A DNA stretch of 64,000 bases. Source: Pseudomonas grimontii (GTDB lineage Bacteria > Pseudomonadota > Gammaproteobacteria > Pseudomonadales > Pseudomonadaceae). The DNA lies in contig NZ_VFES01000023.1 of assembly GCF_007858185.1 (NCBI RefSeq), forward strand, positions 1 through 64,000. The letters run 5' to 3'. Under the pieces are notes generated by a model. It worked only from the letters and a program-made list of their open reading frames with translations, searched no databases and was not told where the DNA came from. Shown piece after piece: positions 52,931-61,619 of this stretch. How positions within the stretch are numbered: the first letter of the stretch is position 1; each line of letters begins with the position of its first letter. A program made the position numbers and the translations under genes.

Positions 52931-53923
52931 TTAAAGGGGGGTGACTTGGCCGGGTTCAAATGCCGCATCGCTGTTGCCGACGCCATTGACCAACGGCGCG
53001 CCGAACTCGGCCTGGCTGATCTCGAACACATCGCCCGGTTGGGTACGTATACCATCGGCGAATGACAGCGTGGCGGTGCCGAAGAAGTGAATGTGCACAT
53101 CGCCCGGCTTGAGGAACTGGCGGTATTTGAAGTGGTGGTACTCGAGGTTTTCCAGGCTGTGGCACATATTGGCCTCGCCACTGAGGAATTCGTTCCGCCA
53201 GATTTCCTCGCCGTTACGCAGGATACGGCTGGTGCCGGCCAGGTGCTGGGGTAATTCGCCCACGCGCAGCTCGGGGCCGTAGCTGCAACTGCGCAGCTTG
53301 GAATGGGCCAGGTACAGGTAGTTCTTGCGCTCCATGACGTGGTCGGAGAATTCGTTGCCCACCGCAAAACCCAGGCGATAAGGCTTACTGTCCGGGCCGA
53401 TCACATACAGGCCGCCGATTTCCGGCTCTTCACCGGCGTCTTCGGCAAACGGTGGCACCGGGAAGGCTTCACCCGGGCGTACGACGATGCTGCCGTCGCC
53501 CTTGTAGAACCATTCCGGTTGCACGCCGGCCTGGCCAGCCGCGGGCTTGCCGCCCTCCACGCCCCATTTGAAGATGCGCATGGTGTCGGTCAAGGCGCTC
53601 TCGTCGCCGGCCTGCTGGTGCATTTTGTCCCGCGCCGAGGCGCTGCCCAAGTGGGTCAGGCCGGTGCCGCTGATGAGCATATGGGCCGGGTCCGGGTGAT
53701 CCAACGGCGGCAAAATCTTCAGGTCGGCCAGCAGTGCAGCGTAGTCATGGCTGTCGCCCAGGCCCAGGCTCTCGACCTGCTGCTGCAACTTGACGCCCGC
53801 CTCGATGGCAGCCAGCGCCAGTTCGCGCACGCTGCGCGCGCTGCGCACTTCGCGCACTGTATCGCCCTCTACAACGCCGACCCGGCGCTCACCGTTGCTT
53901 GACTCGAACTGAACTAAACGCAT
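52931..53923 (-). CDS. AraD1/GguC-type fumarylacetoacetate hydrolase family protein (2-keto-3-deoxy acid dehydratase)
   Basis: A 330-residue FAH-superfamily protein of the GguC/AraD1 type. Acidic metal ligands are visible in GLYVIGPDSKPYRLGFAVGNEFSDHVMERKNYLYLAHSKLRSCSYGPEL (Glu and Asp in NEFSDH), plus LISGTGLTHLGSASARDKM. In this pathway the step from 2-keto-3-deoxy-arabinonate to 2-oxoglutarate semialdehyde is a dehydration, and an FAH-type enzyme is the expected alternative to the DapA-type one, which is absent here. The exact reaction is an inference from gene context. Confidence 0.85.
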   Translation of the reverse strand: MRLVQFESSNGERRVGVVEGDTVREVRSARSVRELALAAIEAGVKLQQQVESLGLGDSHDYAALLADLKILPPLDHPDPAHMLISGTGLTHLGSASARDKMHQQAGDESALTDTMRIFKWGVEGGKPAAGQAGVQPEWFYKGDGSIVVRPGEAFPVPPFAEDAGEEPEIGGLYVIGPDSKPYRLGFAVGNEFSDHVMERKNYLYLAHSKLRSCSYGPELRVGELPQHLAGTSRILRNGEEIWRNEFLSGEANMCHSLENLEYHHFKYRQFLKPGDVHIHFFGTATLSFADGIRTQPGDVFEISQAEFGAPLVNGVGNSDAAFEPGQVTPL

Positions 53924-53938
53924 GAAACTTCTCCCAGA

Positions 53939-55261
53939 TTAAGTACGTGTGGCGCCACGGGCGCTGGCGGCGAATTGATCGGCGGGCAGTACGTGCTTGC
54001 GCTCCAGCACGCGGTAGACCACGCCAGTCAAGACCAGCCCGAATACCATGACCCCGGACAGGAAGTACAAGCCCGAGGCGAGGTTGCCGGTGTATTCCTT
54101 GAGCGCACCGATCACGAACGGACCGATATAGCCGCCGAGGTTGCCCACCGAGTTGATCAAGGCAATGCCCGCCGCCGCACTGGCGCCGGCAAAGAAGCGC
54201 CCCGGCAAGGTCCAGAACACGGCGGTGCAGGAAAACAGCGCAAACGCCGCCAGGCACAGCGCGGCCATTTGCAGCACCGGCACACTCAGCCAGGCACTGA
54301 AGAACAGGCCGATGGCGCCCAGTACATAAAGCACGGCCAAGTGACCGTAGCGATCATTCAGGCGGTCGGAACTGCGCGGGATGATCAGCAGGCCGATGAT
54401 GCCGAAGATGTACGGCACGGCGGAGATAAAGCCGGTGACCAGGTCGGTGCCGCCGAACTGCTTGATCAGGGTCGGCAACCACAGGCCCAGGCCGTAGATG
54501 CTCAGGGTCACCGGCAGGTAGAACAGCGCCAGCAGCAGCACGCGTGTGTCTTTGAGGGCATGCAGGGGGTTGCCGTGGCGGGTCTGGCCGTAGGCTTGCA
54601 GGTCTTTTTCCAGCTCACCGGTGAGCCAGGCCTTTTCGTCGTCGCTCATCCATTTGACCTGCTTGGGGCCATCCGGCAGGTAGCGCAGCACCGGCCAGGT
54701 CAGCAGGATCGCCGGGCTGCCGATCACGATGAACAGCCACTGCCAGCCATGCAGGCCGAGGATGCCATCCATGCCCAACAGGCCGCCGGACACGGGGCCG
54801 GTGATCATCATCGCAATCGGTTGGGAGAGGATGAACAGCCCAAGAATCTTGCCGCGATGGCGCACCGGGAACCATTGGGTGATGTAGTACAGGACGCCGG
54901 GAAAGAATCCGGCTTCGGCCGCGCCGAGCAGGAAGCGCATCACATAGAAGCTGTGCGGCCCTTGCACGAAGGCCATGCCGATGGTGATTGCGCCCCAGGT
55001 GATCATGATGCGCGCGAACCAGCGCCGTGCGCCGAAGCGGTCGAGCATCAGGTTGCTGGGGATCTCGAAGAGGAAGTAGCCAATAAAGAACAACCCCGCG
55101 CCCAGGCCATAGGCCGCATCGCCGATACCGACGTCGGCGCCCATGTGCAGCTTGGCAAAGCCCACGGCGGAGCGGTCCACGTAGGCGATCAGGTACAGCA
55201 GGATCAGGAAGGGAATCAGTTTCAGCGTAATGCGCCGAATAAGCCGCAGTTCCTGGCTCAT
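53939..55261 (-). CDS. ACS-family MFS transporter for sugar acids or sugars
   Basis: A 440-residue MFS transporter of the anion:cation symporter (ACS) group. IAYVDRSAVGFAKLHMGADVGIGDAAYGLGAGLFFIGYFLFEIPSNLMLDRFGARRW is the characteristic N-terminus. The members carry galactonate, glucarate and other sugar acids. Its place first in the leftward operon suggests uptake of L-arabinonate or the sugar itself. The start at 55261 follows GGAG; the frame to 55333 is not supported. Confidence 0.91.
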   Translation of the reverse strand: MSQELRLIRRITLKLIPFLILLYLIAYVDRSAVGFAKLHMGADVGIGDAAYGLGAGLFFIGYFLFEIPSNLMLDRFGARRWFARIMITWGAITIGMAFVQGPHSFYVMRFLLGAAEAGFFPGVLYYITQWFPVRHRGKILGLFILSQPIAMMITGPVSGGLLGMDGILGLHGWQWLFIVIGSPAILLTWPVLRYLPDGPKQVKWMSDDEKAWLTGELEKDLQAYGQTRHGNPLHALKDTRVLLLALFYLPVTLSIYGLGLWLPTLIKQFGGTDLVTGFISAVPYIFGIIGLLIIPRSSDRLNDRYGHLAVLYVLGAIGLFFSAWLSVPVLQMAALCLAAFALFSCTAVFWTLPGRFFAGASAAAGIALINSVGNLGGYIGPFVIGALKEYTGNLASGLYFLSGVMVFGLVLTGVVYRVLERKHVLPADQFAASARGATRT

Positions 55262-55349
55262 GGGGGTCGATCTCCGATTGTTGTTTTTATAGAAGCTCGG
55301 GGGACGCCTCTCGCGAAAATCCGCCAGGGTCATACCTCAGTTAAGCCAG

Positions 55350-55435
55350 ACTATATAGTAGGACTATTTACAAAACAACTCTTCCAAAGCATCGATTTTG
55401 CGCTTATGTTTAAGCACGCATAGAACATATAGTCA
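55350..55435. promoter_or_regulatory. Divergent arabinose control region with ATATAGT repeats
   Basis: The 193-bp region between the leftward MFS and the rightward dehydratase genes contains ACTATATAGT (55350-55359) and a second ATATAGT (55429-55435), with TATAGTC common to both. They are candidate sites for the GntR regulator encoded at 57240. The copies are 76 bp apart and could block both divergent promoters. Confidence 0.4.
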
Positions 55436-55454
55436 TACAATAAGAGAATCGATC

Positions 55455-57191
55455 ATGTCTGATAAAAAGCCCGGCCTACGCTCCGCCCAGTGGTTTGGTA
55501 CCGCCGACAAAAACGGCTTTATGTACCGCAGCTGGATGAAGAACCAGGGCATTGCCGACCATCAGTTCCATGGCAAGCCGATCATCGGTATCTGCAATAC
55601 CTGGTCGGAACTGACACCGTGCAACGCGCATTTCCGCCAGATCGCCGAGCACGTCAAACGTGGCGTGATCGAGGCCGGCGGCTTCCCGGTGGAGTTCCCG
55701 GTGTTCTCCAACGGCGAATCCAACCTGCGCCCCACCGCCATGCTCACCCGCAACCTGGCGAGCATGGACGTGGAGGAAGCCATTCGCGGCAACCCGATTG
55801 ACGGTGTGGTGCTGCTGACCGGCTGCGACAAGACCACCCCGGCCCTGCTGATGGGCGCCGCCAGTTGCGACGTGCCGGCCATCGTGGTCACGGGCGGGCC
55901 GATGCTCAACGGCAAGCACAAGGGCCAGGACATCGGCTCGGGCACCGTGGTGTGGCAGCTCAGTGAACAGGTCAAGGCCGGCACCATTACCCTGGATGAT
56001 TTCCTCGCGGCCGAGGGCGGCATGTCGCGTTCGGCGGGCACCTGCAACACCATGGGCACCGCATCGACCATGGCGTGCATGGCCGAAGCACTGGGCACTT
56101 CCCTGCCCCACAACGCGGCGATCCCGGCGGTGGATGCGCGGCGTTATGTGCTGGCCCATATGTCCGGCATGCGTGCGGTAGAGATGGTGCGCGAAGACTT
56201 GAAGCTGTCGAAGATCCTCACCAAGGAGGCGTTTGAAAACGCCATCCGCGTGAACGCCGCCATCGGTGGTTCGACCAACGCCGTGATCCACTTGAAAGCC
56301 ATCGCCGGGCGCATCGGCGTCGAGCTCGACCTGGACGACTGGACCCGCATCGGTCGCGGCATGCCGACCATCGTCGACCTGCAACCGTCGGGGCGCTTCC
56401 TGATGGAAGAGTTCTACTACGCCGGCGGCCTGCCCGCCGTGCTGCGTCGCCTCGGTGAAGCCAACCTGATCCCGCACCCGAACGCCCTGACCGTCAACGG
56501 CAAGACCCTGGGCGAAAACACCAAGGACTCGCCGATCTACGGCCAGGACGAAGTAATCCGCACCCTCGACAACCCGATCCGCGCCGACGGTGGCATCTGC
56601 GTGCTGCGCGGCAACCTGGCGCCACTCGGTGCGGTGCTCAAGCCTTCGGCGGCCAGCGCCGAGCTGATGCAGCATCGCGGCCGTGCGGTGGTGTTCGAGA
56701 ACTTCGACATGTACAAGGCGCGCATCAACGACCCGGAACTGGACGTGGACGCCAACTCGATCCTGGTCATGAAAAACTGCGGCCCCAAGGGTTACCCAGG
56801 CATGGCCGAAGTCGGCAACATGGGCTTGCCGGCCAAACTGCTGGCCCAGGGCGTGACCGATATGGTGCGGATCTCCGATGCGCGCATGAGCGGCACCGCC
56901 TACGGCACGGTTGTGTTGCATGTGGCGCCGGAAGCCGCGGCCGGCGGACCGTTGGCCACGGTGAAGGAAGGTGACTGGATCGAACTCGACTGCGCCAATG
57001 GCCGCCTGCACCTGGACATCCCCGACGCAGAGCTGGCGGCGCGCATGGCCGACCTGAAGCCGCCGCAGAACCTGATCGTCGGCGGCTACCGCCAGTTGTA
57101 CATCGACCATGTGCTGCAGGCCGACCAGGGTTGCGACTTTGACTTCCTGGTGGGTTGCCGTGGGGCTGAAGTCCCCCGGCATTCCCACTAA
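55455..57191 (+). CDS. L-arabinonate dehydratase (IlvD/Edd family)
   Basis: A 578-residue iron-sulfur dehydratase. The cluster cysteines lie in ICNTWSELTPCNAHF (near residues 47-56), LLTGCDKTTPALLMGAAS and SAGTCNTMGTAST; the C-terminal DARMSGTAYGTVVLHVAPEAAAGGPLA is typical. It removes water from L-arabinonate or a related sugar acid to give the 2-keto-3-deoxy acid. It is transcribed divergently from the rest of the pathway and leads into its regulator gene 48 bp downstream. The start at 55455 was chosen over the frame from 55398. Confidence 0.94.
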   Translation: MSDKKPGLRSAQWFGTADKNGFMYRSWMKNQGIADHQFHGKPIIGICNTWSELTPCNAHFRQIAEHVKRGVIEAGGFPVEFPVFSNGESNLRPTAMLTRNLASMDVEEAIRGNPIDGVVLLTGCDKTTPALLMGAASCDVPAIVVTGGPMLNGKHKGQDIGSGTVVWQLSEQVKAGTITLDDFLAAEGGMSRSAGTCNTMGTASTMACMAEALGTSLPHNAAIPAVDARRYVLAHMSGMRAVEMVREDLKLSKILTKEAFENAIRVNAAIGGSTNAVIHLKAIAGRIGVELDLDDWTRIGRGMPTIVDLQPSGRFLMEEFYYAGGLPAVLRRLGEANLIPHPNALTVNGKTLGENTKDSPIYGQDEVIRTLDNPIRADGGICVLRGNLAPLGAVLKPSAASAELMQHRGRAVVFENFDMYKARINDPELDVDANSILVMKNCGPKGYPGMAEVGNMGLPAKLLAQGVTDMVRISDARMSGTAYGTVVLHVAPEAAAGGPLATVKEGDWIELDCANGRLHLDIPDAELAARMADLKPPQNLIVGGYRQLYIDHVLQADQGCDFDFLVGCRGAEVPRHSH

Positions 57192-57239
57192 TTGGGATGC
57201 TATGATGCCGCGAATTTAAGTCAGAGCATCCCTGTCGTT

Positions 57240-57962
57240 ATGGATCACCAGCCGCCCAAGCCGCGCAAGAGCATGCATGCCCAGATCGTTCAGGACTTGG
57301 GCATGCACATCGTTTCAGGTCGCTTCAAGCCCGAAGAGCGGTTACCCATGGAGGCCACGCTCTGCGAGGAGTACAAGGTCAGTCGTTCGGTGTTGCGCGA
57401 GGCGACCCGGGTGCTCAGCGCCAAGGGCCTGGTGTATTCCAAGCCACGGGTGGGCGCGGTGGTGCGGCCGCGCCTGAAATGGCACCTGCTCGACCCGGAC
57501 GTGTTGTCCTGGTTGATGCAGTCCACGCCCCACAGTGAATTCTTCAATACCCTGGCCGGTGTGCGGCGCATCCTCGAGCCAGAGATCGCCGCCATGGCCG
57601 CGACCACCGCCACCGATGAAGACATCGCCACCATCGAAAAAGCCTACCAGGGCATGGAAACCGCGCAGACCCACGAACAGCTGTTGCAGGCCGACCTGGA
57701 CTTCCACCGCGCCATTGCCGACGCCACCCGCAACGACTTGCTCGCTTATATGTGCAACATGCTGTCGTTGCCGTTGCGCGAGTCGATCAACATCACCAAC
57801 CGCCGCCCGGACATCCAGGGCCTGAGCCTGCCCCGGCACAAGGCGATCCTCACCGCGATCCAGAACCGCGACGCCCTCGGCGCGCGGCATGCTTCGCTGG
57901 TGCAATTGGATGACACGCGGGTGGCGTTGGATACGGTGATGAATGTGCTCACGCCGTTGTAA
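57240..57962 (+). CDS. FadR/GntR-type regulator of the pathway
   Basis: A 240-residue GntR regulator with an N-terminal winged helix (GRFKPEERLPMEATLCEEYKVSRSVLREATRVLSAKGLV) and a C-terminal FCD ligand-binding domain (RRILEPEIAAMAA, then the metal-type residues around DLDFHRAIADATRN). It lies in the same direction 48 bp behind the dehydratase. FCD regulators of this type usually respond to sugar acids or keto-acids of the adjacent pathway and repress it. The start at 57240 was chosen because the frame upstream is not family-like. Confidence 0.92.
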   Translation: MDHQPPKPRKSMHAQIVQDLGMHIVSGRFKPEERLPMEATLCEEYKVSRSVLREATRVLSAKGLVYSKPRVGAVVRPRLKWHLLDPDVLSWLMQSTPHSEFFNTLAGVRRILEPEIAAMAATTATDEDIATIEKAYQGMETAQTHEQLLQADLDFHRAIADATRNDLLAYMCNMLSLPLRESINITNRRPDIQGLSLPRHKAILTAIQNRDALGARHASLVQLDDTRVALDTVMNVLTPL

Positions 57963-57978
57963 GGTAAACGCAATCAAA

Positions 57979-58067
57979 TGTGGGAGGGGGCTTGCCCCCG
58001 ATAGCGGTGAATCAGTCACAGCAACATTGACTGGTCTACCGCTATCGGGGGCAAGCCCCCTCCCACA
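57979..58067. repeat. REP doublet (REPIN)
   Basis: A standard TGTGGGAGGGGGC doublet between the GntR gene and the convergent receptor gene. Confidence 0.94.
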
Positions 58068-58086
58068 TTTGGTTTTGTATAGGCCG

Positions 58087-60213
58087 TTATAGGGTGTAGG
58101 CGATGCCGACCTGCACTGTGCGCGGTTCGCCTGGGTAGGCGTATACGTTACCGAATGCACCTTCTTCATAGTCGCGATTGAACAGGTTCTTCACGTCCAG
58201 GTTCAGCCGCACTTTGTCGTTGACCTTGTAGTAGCTGAGCAGGTCGACCACGGTGTAGGCGTCCATCGAGAAGGCATTGTTGGAGGTCTGCCCGGCCCGC
58301 TCATCCACATACTTGCCACCCGCGCCCAGGCCCAGGCCCTTGAGGGCGCCGTCCTGGAATTCGTAGACGTTGAGCAGGCTGAAGCTATTTCGCGGGATGT
58401 TCAGCAAACGCGTGCCGGTGCGCAGGGTGTTGTCCTTGGTCACTTCGGCGTCCACGTAGGCATAGCCGCCGATCACACGCCACTCGGGGGTGATATTGCC
58501 CGCCACGTTCAAGTCGAAACCACGGCTGCGGACCTGGCCGGCGGCGACACTGAAGGTTGAGTCGAGAGGGTCGGTGGTGAGCACGTTTTTCTTCTCGATC
58601 TGGTAGATCGCGGCGTCGACGCTGAGTTGACGATCCAGGGCTTCCCACTTGATGCCCATCTCGTAGGACTTGCCCTTCTCCGGTTCAAAACCACCGCCCT
58701 GGCGACTGGCGCCGGTGTTGGGCTTGAACGAACGCGCGGCGTCGGCGTAGACCGCGACAGTGTCGGTGAGGTCGTAGATCACGCCGACGCGTGGGGTGAC
58801 GGCGTTGTCGCTGGCTTCCCAGCTTTTACCGCCCGGCACGTAGGTGTGGTAGTCGTGTTCAAAGCGCTCGAAGCGTGCGCCGGCAAGGACTTTCAAACGC
58901 TCGGTCAGGGCCACCTGGTCCTGGACAAAAGCAGCGTAAGTCTTGAGGTTTTCCTTGTCGTGGGTCGGCGTGCGCGTGAGGTTCGGGCGTGCCTGGCCGT
59001 AGACCGGGTTGAAGATGTCGATGGGATAGCTACCCGCCGCGCCGCTGGAGCGCTGGATAATCGACTTATAGTCGTAGTCTTCGAACTCGACGCCGGTAAG
59101 CAAGGTGTGGTCGAAACCGCCGGTGGAGAAATGCCCGGTGAGGTTGAGCTGGGTGTCTTTATCGGTCCACTCCAGTTTGCGGTAGTTGAAGTTGCGGCTC
59201 AGGGTGCGACCGTCGGCGCCCAGGCTGTTGGCTTCAATGGCATTGCCTTGCAAGGTGCCGTCCAGCCACTGGAAACCACCGCCCAGGGTCCAGCTGTCAT
59301 TGAGCAGGTGCTCGAAACGCAGCTGGGCCATGCTGTTGTCGTTGTGCAGTTTGCCGGCGTCTTTTTCACCCCAGAAGGTGTCGCGCGAGGCGGTGCCTTT
59401 TTGATTGGGGTAGCGCGTCAGGCCACGGTCCAGCGGATGGTTGTTGCGCATGAAGTCGCCTTCGAAGATCACCTTGGTGTCATCGCTGGCCTGCCAGGTG
59501 ATCACCGGGGTCACGCCATAGCGTTCGGTTTCGACGTGATCACGGAACGTGTCACCGCCCTCGCCCACCACGTTCAGCCGATAGGCCAGGCGACCTTGTT
59601 CGTCCAGCGGGCCGGAGGCGTCGAGGGTGGCGCGCTGCATGCCCTGGTCATCCAGTTGGCTGCCGAGGGTCACGGTCGGCTCGGCCAACGGTTGCTTGGA
59701 GACCACATTGAAGGTGCCGCCAGGATCGCCACGGCCATACAGCATGGTCGCCGGGCCGCGCAGCACTTCGAGGCGTTCGATGGTGTTGGCGTCCGGCATG
59801 TTCGGATAGCCGCGGTTGATCGGGAAACCGTTGCGGTAGAACTCGCCGGTGGTGAAGCCACGTACGGTGAAGGTGGTGAGCCCCTGGCCGCCGAAGTTAT
59901 TGGCGCGGCCCACGCCGCCAGCGTAGTCCAGTGCGTCCTGCAAGCGGGTGGCGCCAATGTCCTCGACCACATCCTTGGACACGACGCTGATGGACTGCGG
60001 GGTTTCATGAATCGAGGTGTCGGTGCGCGTCGCACTCGCCGAACGTGTGGCGTGGTAGCCCTTGACCGGCCCTTGCGCCGTCTCGTAGTCCGCCTCGCCC
60101 GTGACATTGGTGGCTTGCAGCTCAAGACTGGCCTTGTCGGCAGGGACAACCTCTGCCCAGGTAAAAGGCGAAAACGCCTGAAGCACACAGAGGGAAATCA
60201 GGGTACGACGCAT
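58087..60213 (-). CDS. TonB-dependent siderophore receptor
   Basis: A 708-residue outer-membrane receptor with a signal peptide ending TWA. The plug domain shows ATRTDTSIHETPQSISVVSKDVVEDIGATRLQDALDYAGGV and RLEVLRGPATMLYGRGDPGGTFNVVSK; the rest is a beta-barrel ending EPRTVQVGIAYTL. There is no N-terminal signalling (STN) domain and no sigma/anti-sigma pair beside it, so it is probably controlled by Fur. The start at 60213 has no strong ribosome site. It belongs to the ferric-siderophore group (ferrichrome/ferrioxamine-like); the ligand is not known. Confidence 0.93.
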   Translation of the reverse strand: MRRTLISLCVLQAFSPFTWAEVVPADKASLELQATNVTGEADYETAQGPVKGYHATRSASATRTDTSIHETPQSISVVSKDVVEDIGATRLQDALDYAGGVGRANNFGGQGLTTFTVRGFTTGEFYRNGFPINRGYPNMPDANTIERLEVLRGPATMLYGRGDPGGTFNVVSKQPLAEPTVTLGSQLDDQGMQRATLDASGPLDEQGRLAYRLNVVGEGGDTFRDHVETERYGVTPVITWQASDDTKVIFEGDFMRNNHPLDRGLTRYPNQKGTASRDTFWGEKDAGKLHNDNSMAQLRFEHLLNDSWTLGGGFQWLDGTLQGNAIEANSLGADGRTLSRNFNYRKLEWTDKDTQLNLTGHFSTGGFDHTLLTGVEFEDYDYKSIIQRSSGAAGSYPIDIFNPVYGQARPNLTRTPTHDKENLKTYAAFVQDQVALTERLKVLAGARFERFEHDYHTYVPGGKSWEASDNAVTPRVGVIYDLTDTVAVYADAARSFKPNTGASRQGGGFEPEKGKSYEMGIKWEALDRQLSVDAAIYQIEKKNVLTTDPLDSTFSVAAGQVRSRGFDLNVAGNITPEWRVIGGYAYVDAEVTKDNTLRTGTRLLNIPRNSFSLLNVYEFQDGALKGLGLGAGGKYVDERAGQTSNNAFSMDAYTVVDLLSYYKVNDKVRLNLDVKNLFNRDYEEGAFGNVYAYPGEPRTVQVGIAYTL

Positions 60214-60371
60214 GGATGTTGAACCTAGTGAATGAGCCAGATGGGGCGGCAAACCTGCCAAAAAACGCGGGAATGGTATACCAAGTCATTCGCGTTTGAC
60301 ATCTGTTCTCATTCACTATTTTTCAGGTAACCGCTTTGTATCGATATGTAGGAAATTGGACGCGAGGCAAA

Positions 60372-60414
60372 TGTGGGAGGGGGCAAGTCGAATCGTCGCA
60401 CCGCCCCTCCCACA
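60372..60414. repeat. Short REP-like palindrome, second repeat type
   Basis: TGTGGGAGGGGGC on one side and GCCCCTCCCACA on the other enclose CAAGTCGAATCGTCGCACC. The inverse complement of 60383-60414 is identical over 32 bp to 18369-18400, so both are copies of one hybrid repeat. Confidence 0.85.
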
Positions 60415-60449
60415 TTTGGATTTTTATATAACTTTAGAAATGGATCCGA

Positions 60450-61541
60450 TCAGCGATAGCGCTCCAGCCAATGGGCGTAAGGCGCCGGCAAGGTCCAGGA
60501 GGATTTCTCCACGCCCAGTTCCTTGGCCGCAAAGTACGCCCAATGCGGGTCCGCCAGGTGCGCACGACCGACCGAGACCAGGTCCAGGTGCCCAGACTGC
60601 AACGCGCCTTCTGCCAGTTGCGGCGTGCCAAAGCCCCAGGCCGAGGTCACCGGAATGCCCGCTTCGCGGCGCACGCGCTCGGCGATCGGGCCCATGAAGG
60701 CCGGGCCCCACGGGATATTGGTGTCGGGGATGGTAAAACCGACGCTGACGCTCAGCAGGTCCAGGCCGCCAGCCTTGAAGTTGCGGGCCAGTTCGATGGA
60801 TTCGGTGAGAGTCTGCTCGTCACGGCCGTCGTATTCGATCACGCCAAAACGCGCGGTCAGCGGCAGGTTCTCCGGCCAGACGTCGCGCACGGCGGCCAGG
60901 GTTTCCAGGAGGAAACGGCTGCGGTTGTCGAAGCTGCCACCGTAGGCGTCGGTACGCTGGTTGGAATGCTCGGAGAAGAAGCTCTGGCCCAGGTAGCCAT
61001 GGGCGAAGTGCAGTTCGATCCACTCGAAACCGGCGTCACGGGCACGGCGGGCGGCGTCGACGAAGTCCTGCTTGACCCGCGCGATGTCGTCCAGGGTCAT
61101 GGCACGTGGCACTTGCGGCAGATTGGCACCGAAGGCGATGGCCGACGGCGCGATGGTTTCCCAGCTGCGCGCATCGGAGGAAGGCATATGGTCGTCCCCT
61201 TCCCACGGGCGGTTGGCGCTGGCTTTGCGACCGGCGTGGCCGATCTGGATGCCTGGCACCGAGCCGGCAGCCTTGATGGCCTTGACCATGGGCACGAACG
61301 CTGCGGCGTGGGCGTCGCTCCAGATACCGGCGCAACCTGGGGTGATACGCCCCTCAGGCGCCACGGCGGTGGCCTCGACCACCAGCAAACCGGCGCCGCC
61401 ACGCGCCATGCTGGCCAGGTGCACGAGGTGCCAGTCGTTGACGATGCCGTCATCGGCCATGTATTGGCACATTGGCGGGATGGCGATGCGATTGCGCAGG
61501 GTGACGTCTTTGAGTGTGAACGGTTCGAACAAAGCGGACAT
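60450..61541 (-). CDS. xenA: Xenobiotic reductase XenA (Old Yellow Enzyme family)
   Basis: A 363-residue FMN enzyme that reduces nitroesters, enones and related xenobiotics with NADPH. The N-terminus (MSALFEPFTLKDVTLRNRIA) and C-terminus (EKSSWTLPAPYAHWLERYR) are nearly those of P. putida XenA. The redox-tuning Cys25 (PPMCQYM), HFAHGYLGQSFFSEHSNQRTDAYGGSFDNR and GRAHLADPHWAY are intact. The start at 61541 was chosen; the frame upstream to 61856 is an artefact. It is divergent from an ArsR-type gene. Confidence 0.97.
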   Translation of the reverse strand: MSALFEPFTLKDVTLRNRIAIPPMCQYMADDGIVNDWHLVHLASMARGGAGLLVVEATAVAPEGRITPGCAGIWSDAHAAAFVPMVKAIKAAGSVPGIQIGHAGRKASANRPWEGDDHMPSSDARSWETIAPSAIAFGANLPQVPRAMTLDDIARVKQDFVDAARRARDAGFEWIELHFAHGYLGQSFFSEHSNQRTDAYGGSFDNRSRFLLETLAAVRDVWPENLPLTARFGVIEYDGRDEQTLTESIELARNFKAGGLDLLSVSVGFTIPDTNIPWGPAFMGPIAERVRREAGIPVTSAWGFGTPQLAEGALQSGHLDLVSVGRAHLADPHWAYFAAKELGVEKSSWTLPAPYAHWLERYR

Positions 61542-61571
61542 TGAGAACTCCGGGAGCGAGTGGATGATTCG

Positions 61572-61595
61572 ATAGTTCGATGGTAATCGAACTAT
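61572..61595. promoter_or_regulatory. ArsR/XenA operator palindrome
   Basis: ATAGTTCGAT (61572-61581) and its exact inverse ATCGAACTAT (61586-61595) are separated by GGTA. Further ATTCGAT copies flank it (near 61567 and 61598). It lies midway between the divergent xenA and ArsR starts, 31 bp from the xenA ATG, and is the likely operator of the ArsR protein. Confidence 0.75.
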
Positions 61596-61619
61596 GGTAT
61601 TCGATGATAGCCCCCTGTT

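Noticed and set aside
51340..53367. Single 675-codon frame spanning KGSADH and part of the FAH gene
   Set aside because: Only the 526-codon part from 52920 is KGSADH with a proper AAGGAG; the upstream part overlaps the FAH frame and is not conserved-looking.
55476..57188. 570-codon open frame on the - strand
   Set aside because: Antisense shadow of the IlvD/Edd dehydratase, His/Val/Gln-rich, no recognisable motif.
10081..58067. REP doublets as a possible CRISPR array
   Set aside because: They are dispersed single doublets with inverted units and no regular spacers.
58627..60222. 531-codon open frame on the + strand
   Set aside because: Antisense shadow of the TonB-dependent receptor gene.
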